A stretch of DNA of 39,991 nucleotides from the NCBI GenBank assembly GCA_004297845.1, contig SCSP01000104.1:1-39991 (forward strand), in the 5' to 3' direction. This DNA comes from Bacteroidota bacterium (lineage in GTDB: Bacteria; Bacteroidota; Bacteroidia; Palsa-948). The notes under the pieces were generated by a model. The model had not been told where the DNA came from. It was given only the letters and a program-made list of their open reading frames with translations, and did not search any database. The translations under genes and the position numbers were made by a program. Within the stretch, counting starts at the first letter, position 1. Each line of letters begins with the position of its first letter. Below, one piece after another: positions 18,489 to 26,802 of the stretch.

Positions 18489-20027
18489 TTATTTCTTTAT
18501 TTGAAAAACCTCTGCCTTTCCTGCGGCAGAAACAAAAATCCGGTCATATTTTTCAACCAGCGCCTTATTTATTTCTAATGTGCAGGAATCATTAATTTCA
18601 TTTCTGTAGCGCCAGCGTATAACATAATCTATTTTTTTTCCTGTTGCCGGCTCAAATTTATCAATATCCGCGCAAGGAGGATTATCGCCAAAAGATTTTC
18701 CGAAGATTTCATAGGGATTCATTCCTTTTTTCCAGGTAAGAGGAAAGTGCGGGCTTTCCGCTTCATAATTATCCAGCAGCGTGATATTTTTTACTGTGCC
18801 TATATAGCTGTACAGGTTGATGTGCAACCAATTATCAGAGTAACTCAACGGAAGCACGAGACTGCCATTTTTTATTTCTTTTGTAACGGAAAAATACTCT
18901 TTTGCATCCTGGTCGAGGTCTTTCATCTTGCTATGGTGGTATTGAAGAAACCACAAGCTTACACAAATGCTGACAACCGATGCCCCTGTTTGCATAAAAA
19001 GTGGAATGGCAGATGAAACAAACCAAAGCATAAGCGAGAAATAAAAAAAAAGCAAAATACGGATGGAAATAAAGCCCCCGGATGCCATGTTATTCGGAAC
19101 AAAAAGGTAAGCGATCAGAAAAATGAGGGAGAGGAGCCACCCGCTTTCTCCGGCAGCCGCTTTTCTTCTAATAATCTGCACAAGCAGGCAGATCACAAGC
19201 AAGAAAAATGTCACAGCCATAACAGCAGAAAACACTTTTTCTTCATCGTATATCAATGTAATTAGCGGTCTGCATAAGAATAGATGTTTAATGCGTTCTG
19301 CCAGATATATTTCTTCTCCCGGGAATTTTTCGTTTGATTTATCCATAATAAAATAAAGAAGCAAAGACAATGAAGGAAGCGTTGCCGCCAGAAACAATTT
19401 TATTTTATGAATGTTTGCACTCCTCGGAACGGAAAAAAAATAAGCATAAACAAGTCGTATTCCAACGGTTAAACAAAAAAGGACAAATACAAAGGGATGG
19501 CTGAAATAAATAAGCATCAGCAGCAAAGACAGGGTAAAAATATTTTTTCGATTCAGCGTATTTTCATTTTTCAGCCAATAGGCGAATACTGAAAAAAATA
19601 AAACAATGCCAATACAGAAATTATAAAACCCTGCATGAAGAAGAAAGGAATAGATAAAAGGGAATATAAGATAGGTCATCCGGATGTTTTGAGGATTTAT
19701 CGAACGAACAAGCATTCGGAATGAAAACGGCAGAGCAATAATATATGAGCAGAGCAATATTTTTTCCGATACGTGTGGGGTGAAAAATAAGTTCAATAAG
19801 ATCATGATGGTATGCCCCGTCCAATTGGGCATCAAGTCAGAATTAAATTGATAAATATCGGAAGCATTCGGTTTATTTGCAATAATCTGCATGATGAGCG
19901 ATGAATTATACGTATGACCGGGGCCATCTAGTGTAACAAAAAACTCCACCATTATCACCGGCAGTAAATGAATAATTACCAGCAAAAAGAAAAACAGGGT
20001 CTCGTACTTATTTTTTTGATTGCTCAA
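18489..20027 (-). CDS. Multi-pass membrane protein, probable GT-C glycosyltransferase (copy B, divergent)
   Basis: 512 residues with about ten to twelve hydrophobic segments up to ~residue 370, then a ~140-residue soluble C-terminal part. The first external loop contains TLDGPGHTYNSS, an acidic plus His arrangement reminiscent of the catalytic Asp loop of GT-C enzymes. It does not align obviously with the two GT-C paralogues on either side beyond overall architecture. Its stop lies 6 bases before the GH5-like gene. A role in transferring lipid-linked sugar or exporting/assembling envelope glycan is inferred from topology and neighbours only. Confidence 0.6.
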   Translation of the reverse strand: MSNQKNKYETLFFFLLVIIHLLPVIMVEFFVTLDGPGHTYNSSLIMQIIANKPNASDIYQFNSDLMPNWTGHTIMILLNLFFTPHVSEKILLCSYIIALPFSFRMLVRSINPQNIRMTYLIFPFIYSFLLHAGFYNFCIGIVLFFSVFAYWLKNENTLNRKNIFTLSLLLMLIYFSHPFVFVLFCLTVGIRLVYAYFFSVPRSANIHKIKLFLAATLPSLSLLLYFIMDKSNEKFPGEEIYLAERIKHLFLCRPLITLIYDEEKVFSAVMAVTFFLLVICLLVQIIRRKAAAGESGWLLSLIFLIAYLFVPNNMASGGFISIRILLFFYFSLMLWFVSSAIPLFMQTGASVVSICVSLWFLQYHHSKMKDLDQDAKEYFSVTKEIKNGSLVLPLSYSDNWLHINLYSYIGTVKNITLLDNYEAESPHFPLTWKKGMNPYEIFGKSFGDNPPCADIDKFEPATGKKIDYVIRWRYRNEINDSCTLEINKALVEKYDRIFVSAAGKAEVFQIKK

Positions 20028-20113
20028 TGGGATTTTGCAAATAGAAAGGATTTTAAAGTAGTTTCATTTCCGTATTATAATCCGGAAATAGTATATTTAT
20101 TTATGATTACAAT

Positions 20114-20818
20114 CTAAAAATTGTATTTCACAATGCACCACATCGCCCTGAATCCATCCTGCCAGCTTATTTTTTTGCCTTCGGCATAGGTGCGTCCGTA
20201 GTAGGAGATGCCCACTTCGTAAATGCGGATTTTTTGGATACGAGCTATTTTTGCTGTAACCTCAGGTTCAAAACCGAAGCGTTTTTCTTTCAGTTTAATG
20301 TTCTTGATAATATCCGCACGGAAAAGCTTGTACCCCGTTTCCATGTCGGTAAGGTTCAGGTTGGTGAACATGTTGGAAAGAGCGGTAAGGAATTTATTGC
20401 CTATAGAATGCCAGTAAAATAAGATCCGGTGCGGGTTCCCTCCCATGAAACGTGATCCATACACCACATCGGCAAACCCATCCAGAATGGGCTTGAGCAT
20501 GATGTTGTATTCTTCAGGATTATATTCAAGGTCAGCATCCTGCACAATGATGTAATCTCCGATGGCAATTTCAATTCCTTTATGGATGGCAGCACCCTTA
20601 CCTTTATTTATAGGCTGGGAGAAAAAATTGAATTTCTGTTCGGGATGGGAAGCAATGTATTTATCGATGACTTCTTTGGTATTGTCTTTTGAGCAGTCAT
20701 TTACAATAACAATTTCCTTCTGCATTTCTCCGATGAGCTTAACAGCAAACACTTTATCGAGAATAAGATGGATGGTCTTTTCTTCGTTGTAAGCGGGGAT
20801 GATGATAGAAAGAGTCAT
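20114..20818 (-). CDS. GT2-family glycosyltransferase, dolichol/polyprenyl-phosphate mannose synthase-like
   Basis: A 234-residue GT-A fold enzyme. It begins [13 protein letters not shown], has the nucleotide-binding [24 protein letters not shown], the metal-binding QDADLEY (Asp94 and Asp96), YGSRFMGG and [11 protein letters not shown], all typical of DPM1-like enzymes. These load mannose, glucose or GlcNAc from a nucleotide sugar onto a polyprenyl phosphate at the inner face of the membrane. There is no C-terminal membrane helix pair, as in short DPM1 forms. It lies between GT-C-like genes, which commonly use such lipid-linked sugars as donors. Sugar specificity is not predictable from this sequence. 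Confidence 0.88.
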   Translation of the reverse strand: MTLSIIIPAYNEEKTIHLILDKVFAVKLIGEMQKEIVIVNDCSKDNTKEVIDKYIASHPEQKFNFFSQPINKGKGAAIHKGIEIAIGDYIIVQDADLEYNPEEYNIMLKPILDGFADVVYGSRFMGGNPHRILFYWHSIGNKFLTALSNMFTNLNLTDMETGYKLFRADIIKNIKLKEKRFGFEPEVTAKIARIQKIRIYEVGISYYGRTYAEGKKISWQDGFRAMWCIVKYNF

Positions 20819-20865
20819 GGGTTATTGAAGGCGGGCAAAGATACTAGATAAAATAAACAGCCCAA

Positions 20866-20968
20866 CCGCTAAGTCGCAAAGACGCAAAGCGAAGCAGGGA
20901 GGGCTATAATTCTTAGCGCCTTCGCGTCCCCGCCTGCCGTCAAAGGCAATTGATGGCGGGCAGGTTAG
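20866..20968. repeat. Two intergenic palindromic elements between GT2 and GT-C copy A
   Basis: The arm CTAAGTCGCAAAGACGC (from 20868) faces CTTAGCGCCTTCGCGTC (20914-20930) as an imperfect inverted repeat. Directly after it, the C-rich stretch with CCCGCCTGCCGTCAA faces TTGATGGCGGGCAGG (ending near 20966), forming a second GC-rich hairpin. The 188-base gap has no gene. The nested layout suggests one repeat landed in or beside another. Confidence 0.65.
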
Positions 20969-21006
20969 CAGTAAAAAACAGATACTCCGATAAGCGTTTT
21001 ATGGAT

Positions 21007-22875
21007 TTACTTAGGCTCAAATGCTTCGATGGTAAAATCATCCACCCGGATGTGTTTCTTCCCATTGTACCACATGTACACCTGGAGGGTATCAGTAGCA
21101 GATTTAGCCAATGGAGTTAAATAATAGACCACCATTTTATTCCAGGCATTTATTTTAAAAGAATCGAGCGAAAGTGTTGTGCCACGATACCCGTACAGCT
21201 GCCCTTGGTGTTTGAAATTGGTTACGAGCATGGCATGTTCGCAGTCCAGTGAATCAAAAAAATACACATTTGCGCTCGCTTTTATCCATGCATACTCTTT
21301 GGAAGTAAGATCGGAATATTGTATCTCATAGGTTGCGGCAAATGGCGTGAGGGGATCCATTTTCAGAGAGTGGTGAGAGGATATGAACAGGGAAGTATCC
21401 ACGTATTTTTTTTGCTCTTCGTCTGTCACGGAATCAAAATCGGATACTGACAGTGTTCGTCCGGAAAATCTTTTTGCCGATTCAAGATTTTTTGGCGGCT
21501 TACCGAGCCGGTCCACCTCCAGGAGTTCGCGCGTCTCTTCGTCCACAGATGTTTTCAGGAAAACAGCCCAGTAGTAATTTTTTGTCATTCTTTCTTTGTC
21601 AAGGATCTCCTGTTTGTATTGCCAGGTCTGGAAAAGGTTCAGCAGCACCAGCAATGCAATCACCGAGACAAGAATACTTTTCAGCAATTTTTTTTGTTCT
21701 TGTATGTATTGCAGGCTGAAGCCCAGCGGAATGCAGAGCAGGGCATAGGTCTCCAGCAAGGCGCGGTTGCTGAAGCTGCTCGAGTACCACCACCCTTCAA
21801 AAGAAGAAATAAGATACAGATATCCGGTAAAGCATAAAAACAAAGCAAGAAAATGCTCCCGGCTTTTGTTATAAACGTAAATAAACCCCGCAAGAGCAAA
21901 GATCATCAGCGGAGTATAGAGCAGCCAGCCTTTTTTGAAGCTGAAAAGGACTTTCAGTATGAAGGGCTTTAGAAAAAAGAATTCTTCCGTATAGGTGAAA
22001 TAAAGGTAGCTGCCTGTAGCGGCCTTCCAGTAAAGCATCTGCATGGACCCCACCGCAAGCAAACCTGCAATAAATGCAAGAATATGTCCACTATGTTTTC
22101 GAAACAGAACAATTTTATTGCGAATGCCATTTTCCCCGCCAATCCCCCAAAGTAGCGGAACAAATAACCATACTATTTCAAACGGACGTGTAATGGTGCC
22201 AAGCGCAATGAATGCTCCAAGCTGCAGCGCGTAAAGCAGTTTTGGGTTTTTGTGCCACAGAACAGTGAGGTACAGTATCGCTGCATTGACAAAAAACAAT
22301 AACACATGCGAGAGCACAGCCCCTTCCCATGCCGTGTACTCAAAATAGTTTGTGCCGGCTACCAACAGAAAGAGCACAAGCGCGGTAATTTTATCCGGAA
22401 AAAAATTCAGCAATACTTTGCGGACGAGCAGCAGTCCGCACAATGTATAAAAATAGCCTGCCGACAAGGTGCCGATCTGGTAAGGGATAGAGAATCCGTC
22501 AGCCGGATAGCCGAACGCTCCGGCCAGCAGATGACTTATAAAAAAGAACGGAGCATACAGGACAGATGCTCCCATCGAATACTTTATTACCCAGGTATTT
22601 TTTCCGTCATGCGGAGTGTTGAATAGTTGGTAGAGCGTATCGGAGGCCTCGTATTTTTTTTGAACCTCAAGCACCCAGTCGAAATGCTGAAGGGTGATAT
22701 CATGCTGTATAAATGCAGCAGGCAGGTACAGATAATATCCGAACACATCCCAGGAGATCACGTACCGGAGGTACTTCATCTGGGAATACTGGAACAAGAT
22801 CCCGAACGAAAGGATGAAAATGAAAAGTGCAAGGAGAGTAAATAGGGAGAGGCGGTTGTTGTTGTTTAGCGGCAT
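21007..22875 (-). CDS. GT-C-type multi-pass membrane glycosyltransferase-like protein with C-terminal beta-rich domain (copy A)
   Basis: 622 residues from ATG at 22875. A longer frame reaching 23019 would overlap scoB by more than 130 bases with a sequence lacking family similarity, so I reject it. About ten membrane segments are followed by a beta-rich external tail ending VYMWYNGKKHIRVDD. It is a clear paralogue of the 15153-16991 gene: WDVFGYYLYLP with the acidic first-loop residue, GYPADGFSIPYQ, RKVLLNFFPDK, and the GWWYSSSFSNRALLE block where copy C has WWNGPSFGQRYL. The start lies 7 bases after scoB, so it may be read from the sco promoter. The gap to the following GT2 holds two palindromic repeats. 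Confidence 0.75.
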   Translation of the reverse strand: MPLNNNNRLSLFTLLALFIFILSFGILFQYSQMKYLRYVISWDVFGYYLYLPAAFIQHDITLQHFDWVLEVQKKYEASDTLYQLFNTPHDGKNTWVIKYSMGASVLYAPFFFISHLLAGAFGYPADGFSIPYQIGTLSAGYFYTLCGLLLVRKVLLNFFPDKITALVLFLLVAGTNYFEYTAWEGAVLSHVLLFFVNAAILYLTVLWHKNPKLLYALQLGAFIALGTITRPFEIVWLFVPLLWGIGGENGIRNKIVLFRKHSGHILAFIAGLLAVGSMQMLYWKAATGSYLYFTYTEEFFFLKPFILKVLFSFKKGWLLYTPLMIFALAGFIYVYNKSREHFLALFLCFTGYLYLISSFEGWWYSSSFSNRALLETYALLCIPLGFSLQYIQEQKKLLKSILVSVIALLVLLNLFQTWQYKQEILDKERMTKNYYWAVFLKTSVDEETRELLEVDRLGKPPKNLESAKRFSGRTLSVSDFDSVTDEEQKKYVDTSLFISSHHSLKMDPLTPFAATYEIQYSDLTSKEYAWIKASANVYFFDSLDCEHAMLVTNFKHQGQLYGYRGTTLSLDSFKINAWNKMVVYYLTPLAKSATDTLQVYMWYNGKKHIRVDDFTIEAFEPK

Positions 22876-22882
22876 CCGGTTG

Positions 22883-23542
22883 TTAATCAAGCACCATTTC
22901 CGGCACATCGCCTTCCACCACCAATTTTCCCGCGGTGGATTTCCGGATCTGATCCACCGAAATGCCGGGAGCGCGTTCAAGAAGTTTGAATCCGCCTTGC
23001 GGAAGAACATCATACACACCCAACTCGGTCACGATCTTTTTGATGCAACGAACGCCCGTGATCGGCAAGCTGCATTTAGGAAGTAATTTTGATTCTCCCG
23101 CTTTGTTCACCTGCTGCATGGCAACGATAATATTTTTTGCAGAGGCTACCAGGTCCATCGCGCCTCCCATGCCTTTCACCATTTTGCCCGGGATCTTCCA
23201 GTTGGCGATGTCGCCATATTCGCTCACTTCCATAGCGCCCAGAATGGTGAGATCTACTTTTTGCGCCCGTATCATTCCAAAACTCATGGCAGAATCAAAA
23301 ATGGAAGCACCTTTTAAAAGTGTTACGGTTTGTTTACCGGCATTGATGAGATCCGGGTCTTCCTCTCCTTCAAAAGGAAAAGGGCCCATCCCTAAAATTC
23401 CGTTCTCGGATTGGAGCACAATATCCACTCCTTTCGGAATATAGTTGGCGCATAAGGTAGGAATCCCGATGCCGAGATTGACATAATACCCGTCCTTAAT
23501 TTCTTCTGCAATGCGTTTTGCGATTCCGTCTTTGTCTAACAT
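22883..23542 (-). CDS. scoB: 3-oxoacid (succinyl-CoA:acetoacetate) CoA-transferase subunit B
   Basis: A 219-residue family I CoA-transferase beta subunit. The catalytic glutamate that forms the glutamyl-CoA thioester is Glu46 in QSENGILG. Other family blocks are NLGIGIPTL, SFGMIRAQKVDLTILGAMEVSEYGD and GKMVKGMGGAMDLV. With subunit A it moves CoA from succinyl-CoA to acetoacetate in ketone-body and short-chain acid use. It follows scoA on the minus strand after a 173-base gap filled by a repeat, unusual for subunits normally almost touching. Confidence 0.95.
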   Translation of the reverse strand: MLDKDGIAKRIAEEIKDGYYVNLGIGIPTLCANYIPKGVDIVLQSENGILGMGPFPFEGEEDPDLINAGKQTVTLLKGASIFDSAMSFGMIRAQKVDLTILGAMEVSEYGDIANWKIPGKMVKGMGGAMDLVASAKNIIVAMQQVNKAGESKLLPKCSLPITGVRCIKKIVTELGVYDVLPQGGFKLLERAPGISVDQIRKSTAGKLVVEGDVPEMVLD

Positions 23543-23543
23543 G

Positions 23544-23724
23544 CCAATTTGAGAATTAGTTAATTTGAAGATTTGAAAATTATCCTTTTGATGACGATAT
23601 GATCTTCGAAAGTATTTTTTGTATTACTGTTAATTTTTCTACAATAATATTTTTCTTATCCTCTCTCATTTTATTTTACGGCTGTTAATTTTCAAATTGC
23701 TACATCCTCAAATCTTCAAATTCT
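23544..23724. repeat. AT-rich inverted repeat separating scoA and scoB
   Basis: AATTTGAAGATTTGA (around 23563-23577) is mirrored by TCAAATCTTCAAATT (around 23709-23723), and TTGAAAATTA is mirrored by TTAATTTTCAAA around 23686-23698. The arms enclose about 130 bases without an ORF. The right arm runs into the 3' end of scoA, so its last codons are part of the repeat. Confidence 0.7.
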
Positions 23725-24426
23725 TTTCCTAACAGTGCGTTGTTCAATGCGTTTCTGATAATTACTCCCCTGAAATATCCTATGGACATAAATTCCCGGC
23801 ACATGAATATGATCGGGATTCAATTCTCCCGGCTCCACCAGTTGTTCCACTTCCGCGATGGTAACTTTTCCAGACATTGCTACAAGCGGAGAAAAATTTC
23901 TGGAGGTCAATCTGAAAACCAAATTACCCTGCGTATCTCCTTTCCATGCTTTCACAATGGCGAAATCAGGCTCAAAGGCATATTCCATCAAGTATTCTTT
24001 TTCCGTTCCGTTGAATCTGAACTTGCGTACTTCTTTTCCAATGGCAACTTCTGTTCCCACTCCTGCTGGCGTGTAAATGGCAGGCATGCCGTATCCTGCG
24101 GCCATCAATCGGGTTGCAAGCGTTCCCTGAGGGATCAGGTCCACTTCCAGTTCTCCGCTCAGCATCTGCCGTTCGAACTCCGCGTTCTCCCCTACGTAGG
24201 AAGATATCATTTTTTTGATTTGTTTTCCGTGCAGCAGAAGTCCGAGACCGAAATCATCCACTCCTGCGTTATTGGAAATGCAGGTAAGATTTTTCACCCC
24301 AAGTTTTACAAGCGATGTGATGCTGTTCTCCGGTATCCCGCACAAACCAAAACCTCCAAGGGCGATGGTCGTACCGTCTTTTACATCGTTAACGGCTTCG
24401 TCTGAATTCTTAACGGTTTTATTCAT
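23716..24426 (-). CDS. scoA: 3-oxoacid (succinyl-CoA:acetoacetate) CoA-transferase subunit A
   Basis: 236 residues with the subunit A signature GGFGLCGIPENSI near residues 24-36, then NNAGVDDFGLGLLL, ISSYVGEN, LIPQGTLATRL and AGVGTEV. It partners scoB downstream. The C-terminus (QKRIEQRTVRKRI) is close to the usual family end, though its last codons coincide with a repeat arm. A TATCTTTG -7 box ends 8 bases before the ATG, suggesting a nearly leaderless transcript that covers scoA, scoB and perhaps the glycosylation genes beyond. Confidence 0.95.
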   Translation of the reverse strand: MNKTVKNSDEAVNDVKDGTTIALGGFGLCGIPENSITSLVKLGVKNLTCISNNAGVDDFGLGLLLHGKQIKKMISSYVGENAEFERQMLSGELEVDLIPQGTLATRLMAAGYGMPAIYTPAGVGTEVAIGKEVRKFRFNGTEKEYLMEYAFEPDFAIVKAWKGDTQGNLVFRLTSRNFSPLVAMSGKVTIAEVEQLVEPGELNPDHIHVPGIYVHRIFQGSNYQKRIEQRTVRKRI

Positions 24427-24434
24427 AGAAACGA

Positions 24435-24442
24435 CAAAGATA
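24435..24442 (-). promoter_or_regulatory. Candidate -7 promoter box for scoA
   Basis: The minus strand reads TATCTTTG, fitting TAnnTTTG, and ends 8 bases upstream of the scoA ATG. The short distance implies a leaderless or nearly leaderless mRNA, like tig. Confidence 0.45.
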
Positions 24443-24493
24443 TAAGGTATATGGTATAGAGGTATAAGCGGAGGGCTAAGGTTGAAGAAGGAG

Positions 24494-24530
24494 GCTTACC
24501 GCGTAAGCAAGTTGATGACGTTTTAGTCAT
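24494..24530. repeat. Pair of adjacent small hairpins between scoA and frr
   Basis: GCTTAC-CGC-GTAAGC (24494-24508) is followed by ATGAC...GTCAT (24515-24530). They lie in the 184-base divergent region between scoA and frr. No T tract follows. They may be a small repeat element; no second copy was found in the window. Confidence 0.4.
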
Positions 24531-24610
24531 AGGCATCAGGATATAAAATTTTATCATTTGGCGTATTTTCTTATTCGTAAATTCGTATTCCATTCAAACT
24601 CTACATACCT

Positions 24611-25174
24611 ATGAACCCCACCGCACAAGCCGCCATAAACGCCACCAAAGACCAGATGGAGAAAGCCATCTCCCACCTTGAAGCTGAACTAATCAAAATA
24701 AGAACCGGAAGAGCGAATCCCTCCATGCTGGATGGCATCCGTGTGGATTATTACGGGAATATGACCCCGCTGAGCCAGGTGGCGAACGTGAGTTCTCCGG
24801 AGGCACGTACCCTGATGGTTCAGCCCTGGGAAAAGAACATGCTGGAGCCCATTCAAAAAGCAATACAGGCCGCAAACCTTGGTTTCAATCCCGGAAGCAA
24901 TGGCACGGCAGTGATCATTAATGTTCCTGCACTAACGGAGGACCGAAGAAAAGAATTAGTAAAGAAGGCAAAATCAGAAGGCGAAAATGCAAAAGTGAGC
25001 ATACGCAAAACAAGGCAAGAAGGCAATGAAGCTATAAAAAAAATAAGCAAACCCGCCCTCACGCAGGATGAAGGGAAGGAGGCAGAAGGGAAAGTGCAGA
25101 TTATGACGGATGGATACATCGTCAAGGTAGACAAGTACCTGGAACAGAAGGAGAAAGAGATAATGACGGTGTGA
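24611..25174 (+). CDS. frr: Ribosome recycling factor
   Basis: 187 residues, the family's normal size. It splits post-termination ribosomes together with EF-G. The signatures ELIKIRTGRANPSMLDGIRV near the N-terminus, PLSQVANVSSPEARTLMVQPW, and LTEDRRKELVKKAKSEGE with the following helix are all present. pyrH, its common upstream partner, is not here. The gene is alone on the plus strand between scoA and a T9SS cargo gene, with a GC-rich repeat right after its stop. Confidence 0.97.
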   Translation: MNPTAQAAINATKDQMEKAISHLEAELIKIRTGRANPSMLDGIRVDYYGNMTPLSQVANVSSPEARTLMVQPWEKNMLEPIQKAIQAANLGFNPGSNGTAVIINVPALTEDRRKELVKKAKSEGENAKVSIRKTRQEGNEAIKKISKPALTQDEGKEAEGKVQIMTDGYIVKVDKYLEQKEKEIMTV

Positions 25175-25177
25175 GTC

Positions 25178-25211
25178 ACACCCCCTTTTCGCCCCCGGCC
25201 CTAAAGGGAGA
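25178..25211. repeat. GC-rich repeat fragment between frr and a T9SS gene
   Basis: A C-rich stretch leads into CCCTAAAGGGAG. An inverted relative (CTCCCTTTAGGGCGGGG) lies at about 34183-34199. It occupies nearly the whole gap between the two convergent genes and could act as a weak terminator, though no long T tract follows. Confidence 0.5.
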
Positions 25212-25213
25212 AA

Positions 25214-26731
25214 TTATTTATTTACGACTATCTTCTTAGTCGTATTGCCGATTTTTAGGAAATAAATTCCGTTTGGTAATTCTCCACTACTAATTACGAA
25301 TGAATCCGAATTGCGAATAATTTCCGGATGGATTTTCTTGCCAACCACATCAAACAGTTTTATGTCTGCGATTCGTAATCCGCTGTAATTCGTAATTCGT
25401 AAAACAGCCGAAGTGCTGAATGGATTCGGGAAAATTGAAACTGAAGCATTTAAATCCATTTCCGAAATGACATTCGTCTGCAAAAACTCATAACACCCTA
25501 TATCATATCCGCTTCCCTGAGGGCGAATGTTCAGGTCAAGATCATTGATTACAGAGACAGAAACCGAGGAACTACCTGCATTTATCGCCTGAGATCCGGT
25601 AAGCAGATGGTAGTCAAAAGCTGTAGGGTTCACGAAAATGCTGGTTTGGGTTGCGGCTAATACTGAATTACTGTCATATCCCCCTGCTGCTTGCCATTGT
25701 GCAAGTGTGATAGTGGTATTATCTCCATCATTACTGAAACGGTTCGCCACAATATTATTGTTGCTGGTAAAACCGGAAAGTGAAGCCGCATCGATGGTAA
25801 TGCTTCCGCGCGTGGGATGCAGATTGATGAGTATGTTGTTAAAAACAGCATTGCCGGTTGAACCATCTGCAATGTTAACGCACCAGCGGGCGTTACTGGC
25901 ATTGATGATGGTGTTGTTATATACTTTATTATTCTTCGCCCCTGCTCCTCCATCAATCATATAAAGAGATATTCCGCTTGCATGATTATTATACAAGAGA
26001 TTATTCATGAAAAGAGAATTCTGAACCCCATCGCAGTTAATTCCGGAGCCACCGTTGGTTCCATTCTCATAAATAATATTTCCTTCCACGCGCGCGTTAG
26101 AGATGATTCCGTCCCCGCCTAAGCTTATGTCCCCGTTCATATGGATGCCACAAGCATTATTATGATGGCTTTTATTATAGCGAATGATGGGATTATCGGC
26201 ACTGTTTGAAAAATAAATTCCGTGTTCGATTTGGCTGTTGGAACATTCGTTGTATTCGATAATGATATTTTCTGCAAAACCCGTTAGGATACCCCATCGC
26301 GAATTATTATCGCAAAAATTATTTCGAACCACGCAGTTGTCCGCGAGCACTACACGGATTCCCGTGCGGGGTTGGTTGATGACCCGAAATCCATCTATCA
26401 CAATCCAATCGCATCCTTCTACGTTGATGCCATCATTCGTAGTTGCGTTAGGTTGATTGATGGTTGCAGAACTTCCAAGCGCTTTGAAAACAATGGGGTT
26501 ACCGGAAGTTCCGCTGGCGCTGATGTAGCATCCTGCATAAGTTCCGTTGGCTACCAGCACGCAATCTCCCGGAACAACATTATTCGCTGCGTATTGCAGG
26601 GTTACCCAAGCAAGAGGAAGTGTGAGTCCGGTGTTGCTGTTGTTCCCTGTGTTAGAAACATAATAATTGGTTGAATACACGCTGTTGGTTAAAGAAAAAA
26701 GCAACAACAGCAGAGGTAGTGGTTTTTTCAT
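25214..26731 (-). CDS. Secreted right-handed parallel beta-helix protein with T9SS sorting domain
   Basis: 505 residues. A signal peptide occupies ~1-20 (MKKPLPLLLLLFSLTNSVYS). Then comes a segment typical of pectate-lyase-like beta-helix proteins (YYVSNTGNNSNTG, VLVANGTYAG), followed by many short Asn-rich coils such as CVVRNNFCDNNSRWGI, consistent with parallel beta-helix rungs. The C-terminal ~80 residues (SIFPNPFSTSAVLRITN to KKIVVNK) are a type A T9SS sorting domain directing outer-membrane export and surface attachment. No catalytic lyase motif can be assigned, so polysaccharide binding or cleavage is a guess. Part of the sorting domain is encoded by repeat-like DNA (25291-25402). Confidence 0.88.
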   Translation of the reverse strand: MKKPLPLLLLLFSLTNSVYSTNYYVSNTGNNSNTGLTLPLAWVTLQYAANNVVPGDCVLVANGTYAGCYISASGTSGNPIVFKALGSSATINQPNATTNDGINVEGCDWIVIDGFRVINQPRTGIRVVLADNCVVRNNFCDNNSRWGILTGFAENIIIEYNECSNSQIEHGIYFSNSADNPIIRYNKSHHNNACGIHMNGDISLGGDGIISNARVEGNIIYENGTNGGSGINCDGVQNSLFMNNLLYNNHASGISLYMIDGGAGAKNNKVYNNTIINASNARWCVNIADGSTGNAVFNNILINLHPTRGSITIDAASLSGFTSNNNIVANRFSNDGDNTTITLAQWQAAGGYDSNSVLAATQTSIFVNPTAFDYHLLTGSQAINAGSSSVSVSVINDLDLNIRPQGSGYDIGCYEFLQTNVISEMDLNASVSIFPNPFSTSAVLRITNYSGLRIADIKLFDVVGKKIHPEIIRNSDSFVISSGELPNGIYFLKIGNTTKKIVVNK

Positions 26732-26802
26732 TGCATAATTAGTTTTCCGGTTGCGATGGTTTTGTTTCCGGGAATCTATTTCTTTTCAGTATACTGCTCA
26801 AA

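Noticed and set aside
22876-23019. Longer N-terminus for GT-C copy A beginning at 23019
   Set aside because: It would overlap scoB heavily, and the added residues (CMMFFRKADSN...) have no similarity to the paralogue. ATG 22875 leaves a 7-base gap and starts just before the first membrane segment.
24427-24610. Promoter for frr
   Set aside because: No TAnnTTTG on the plus strand at a suitable position; the start of transcription cannot be placed from sequence.
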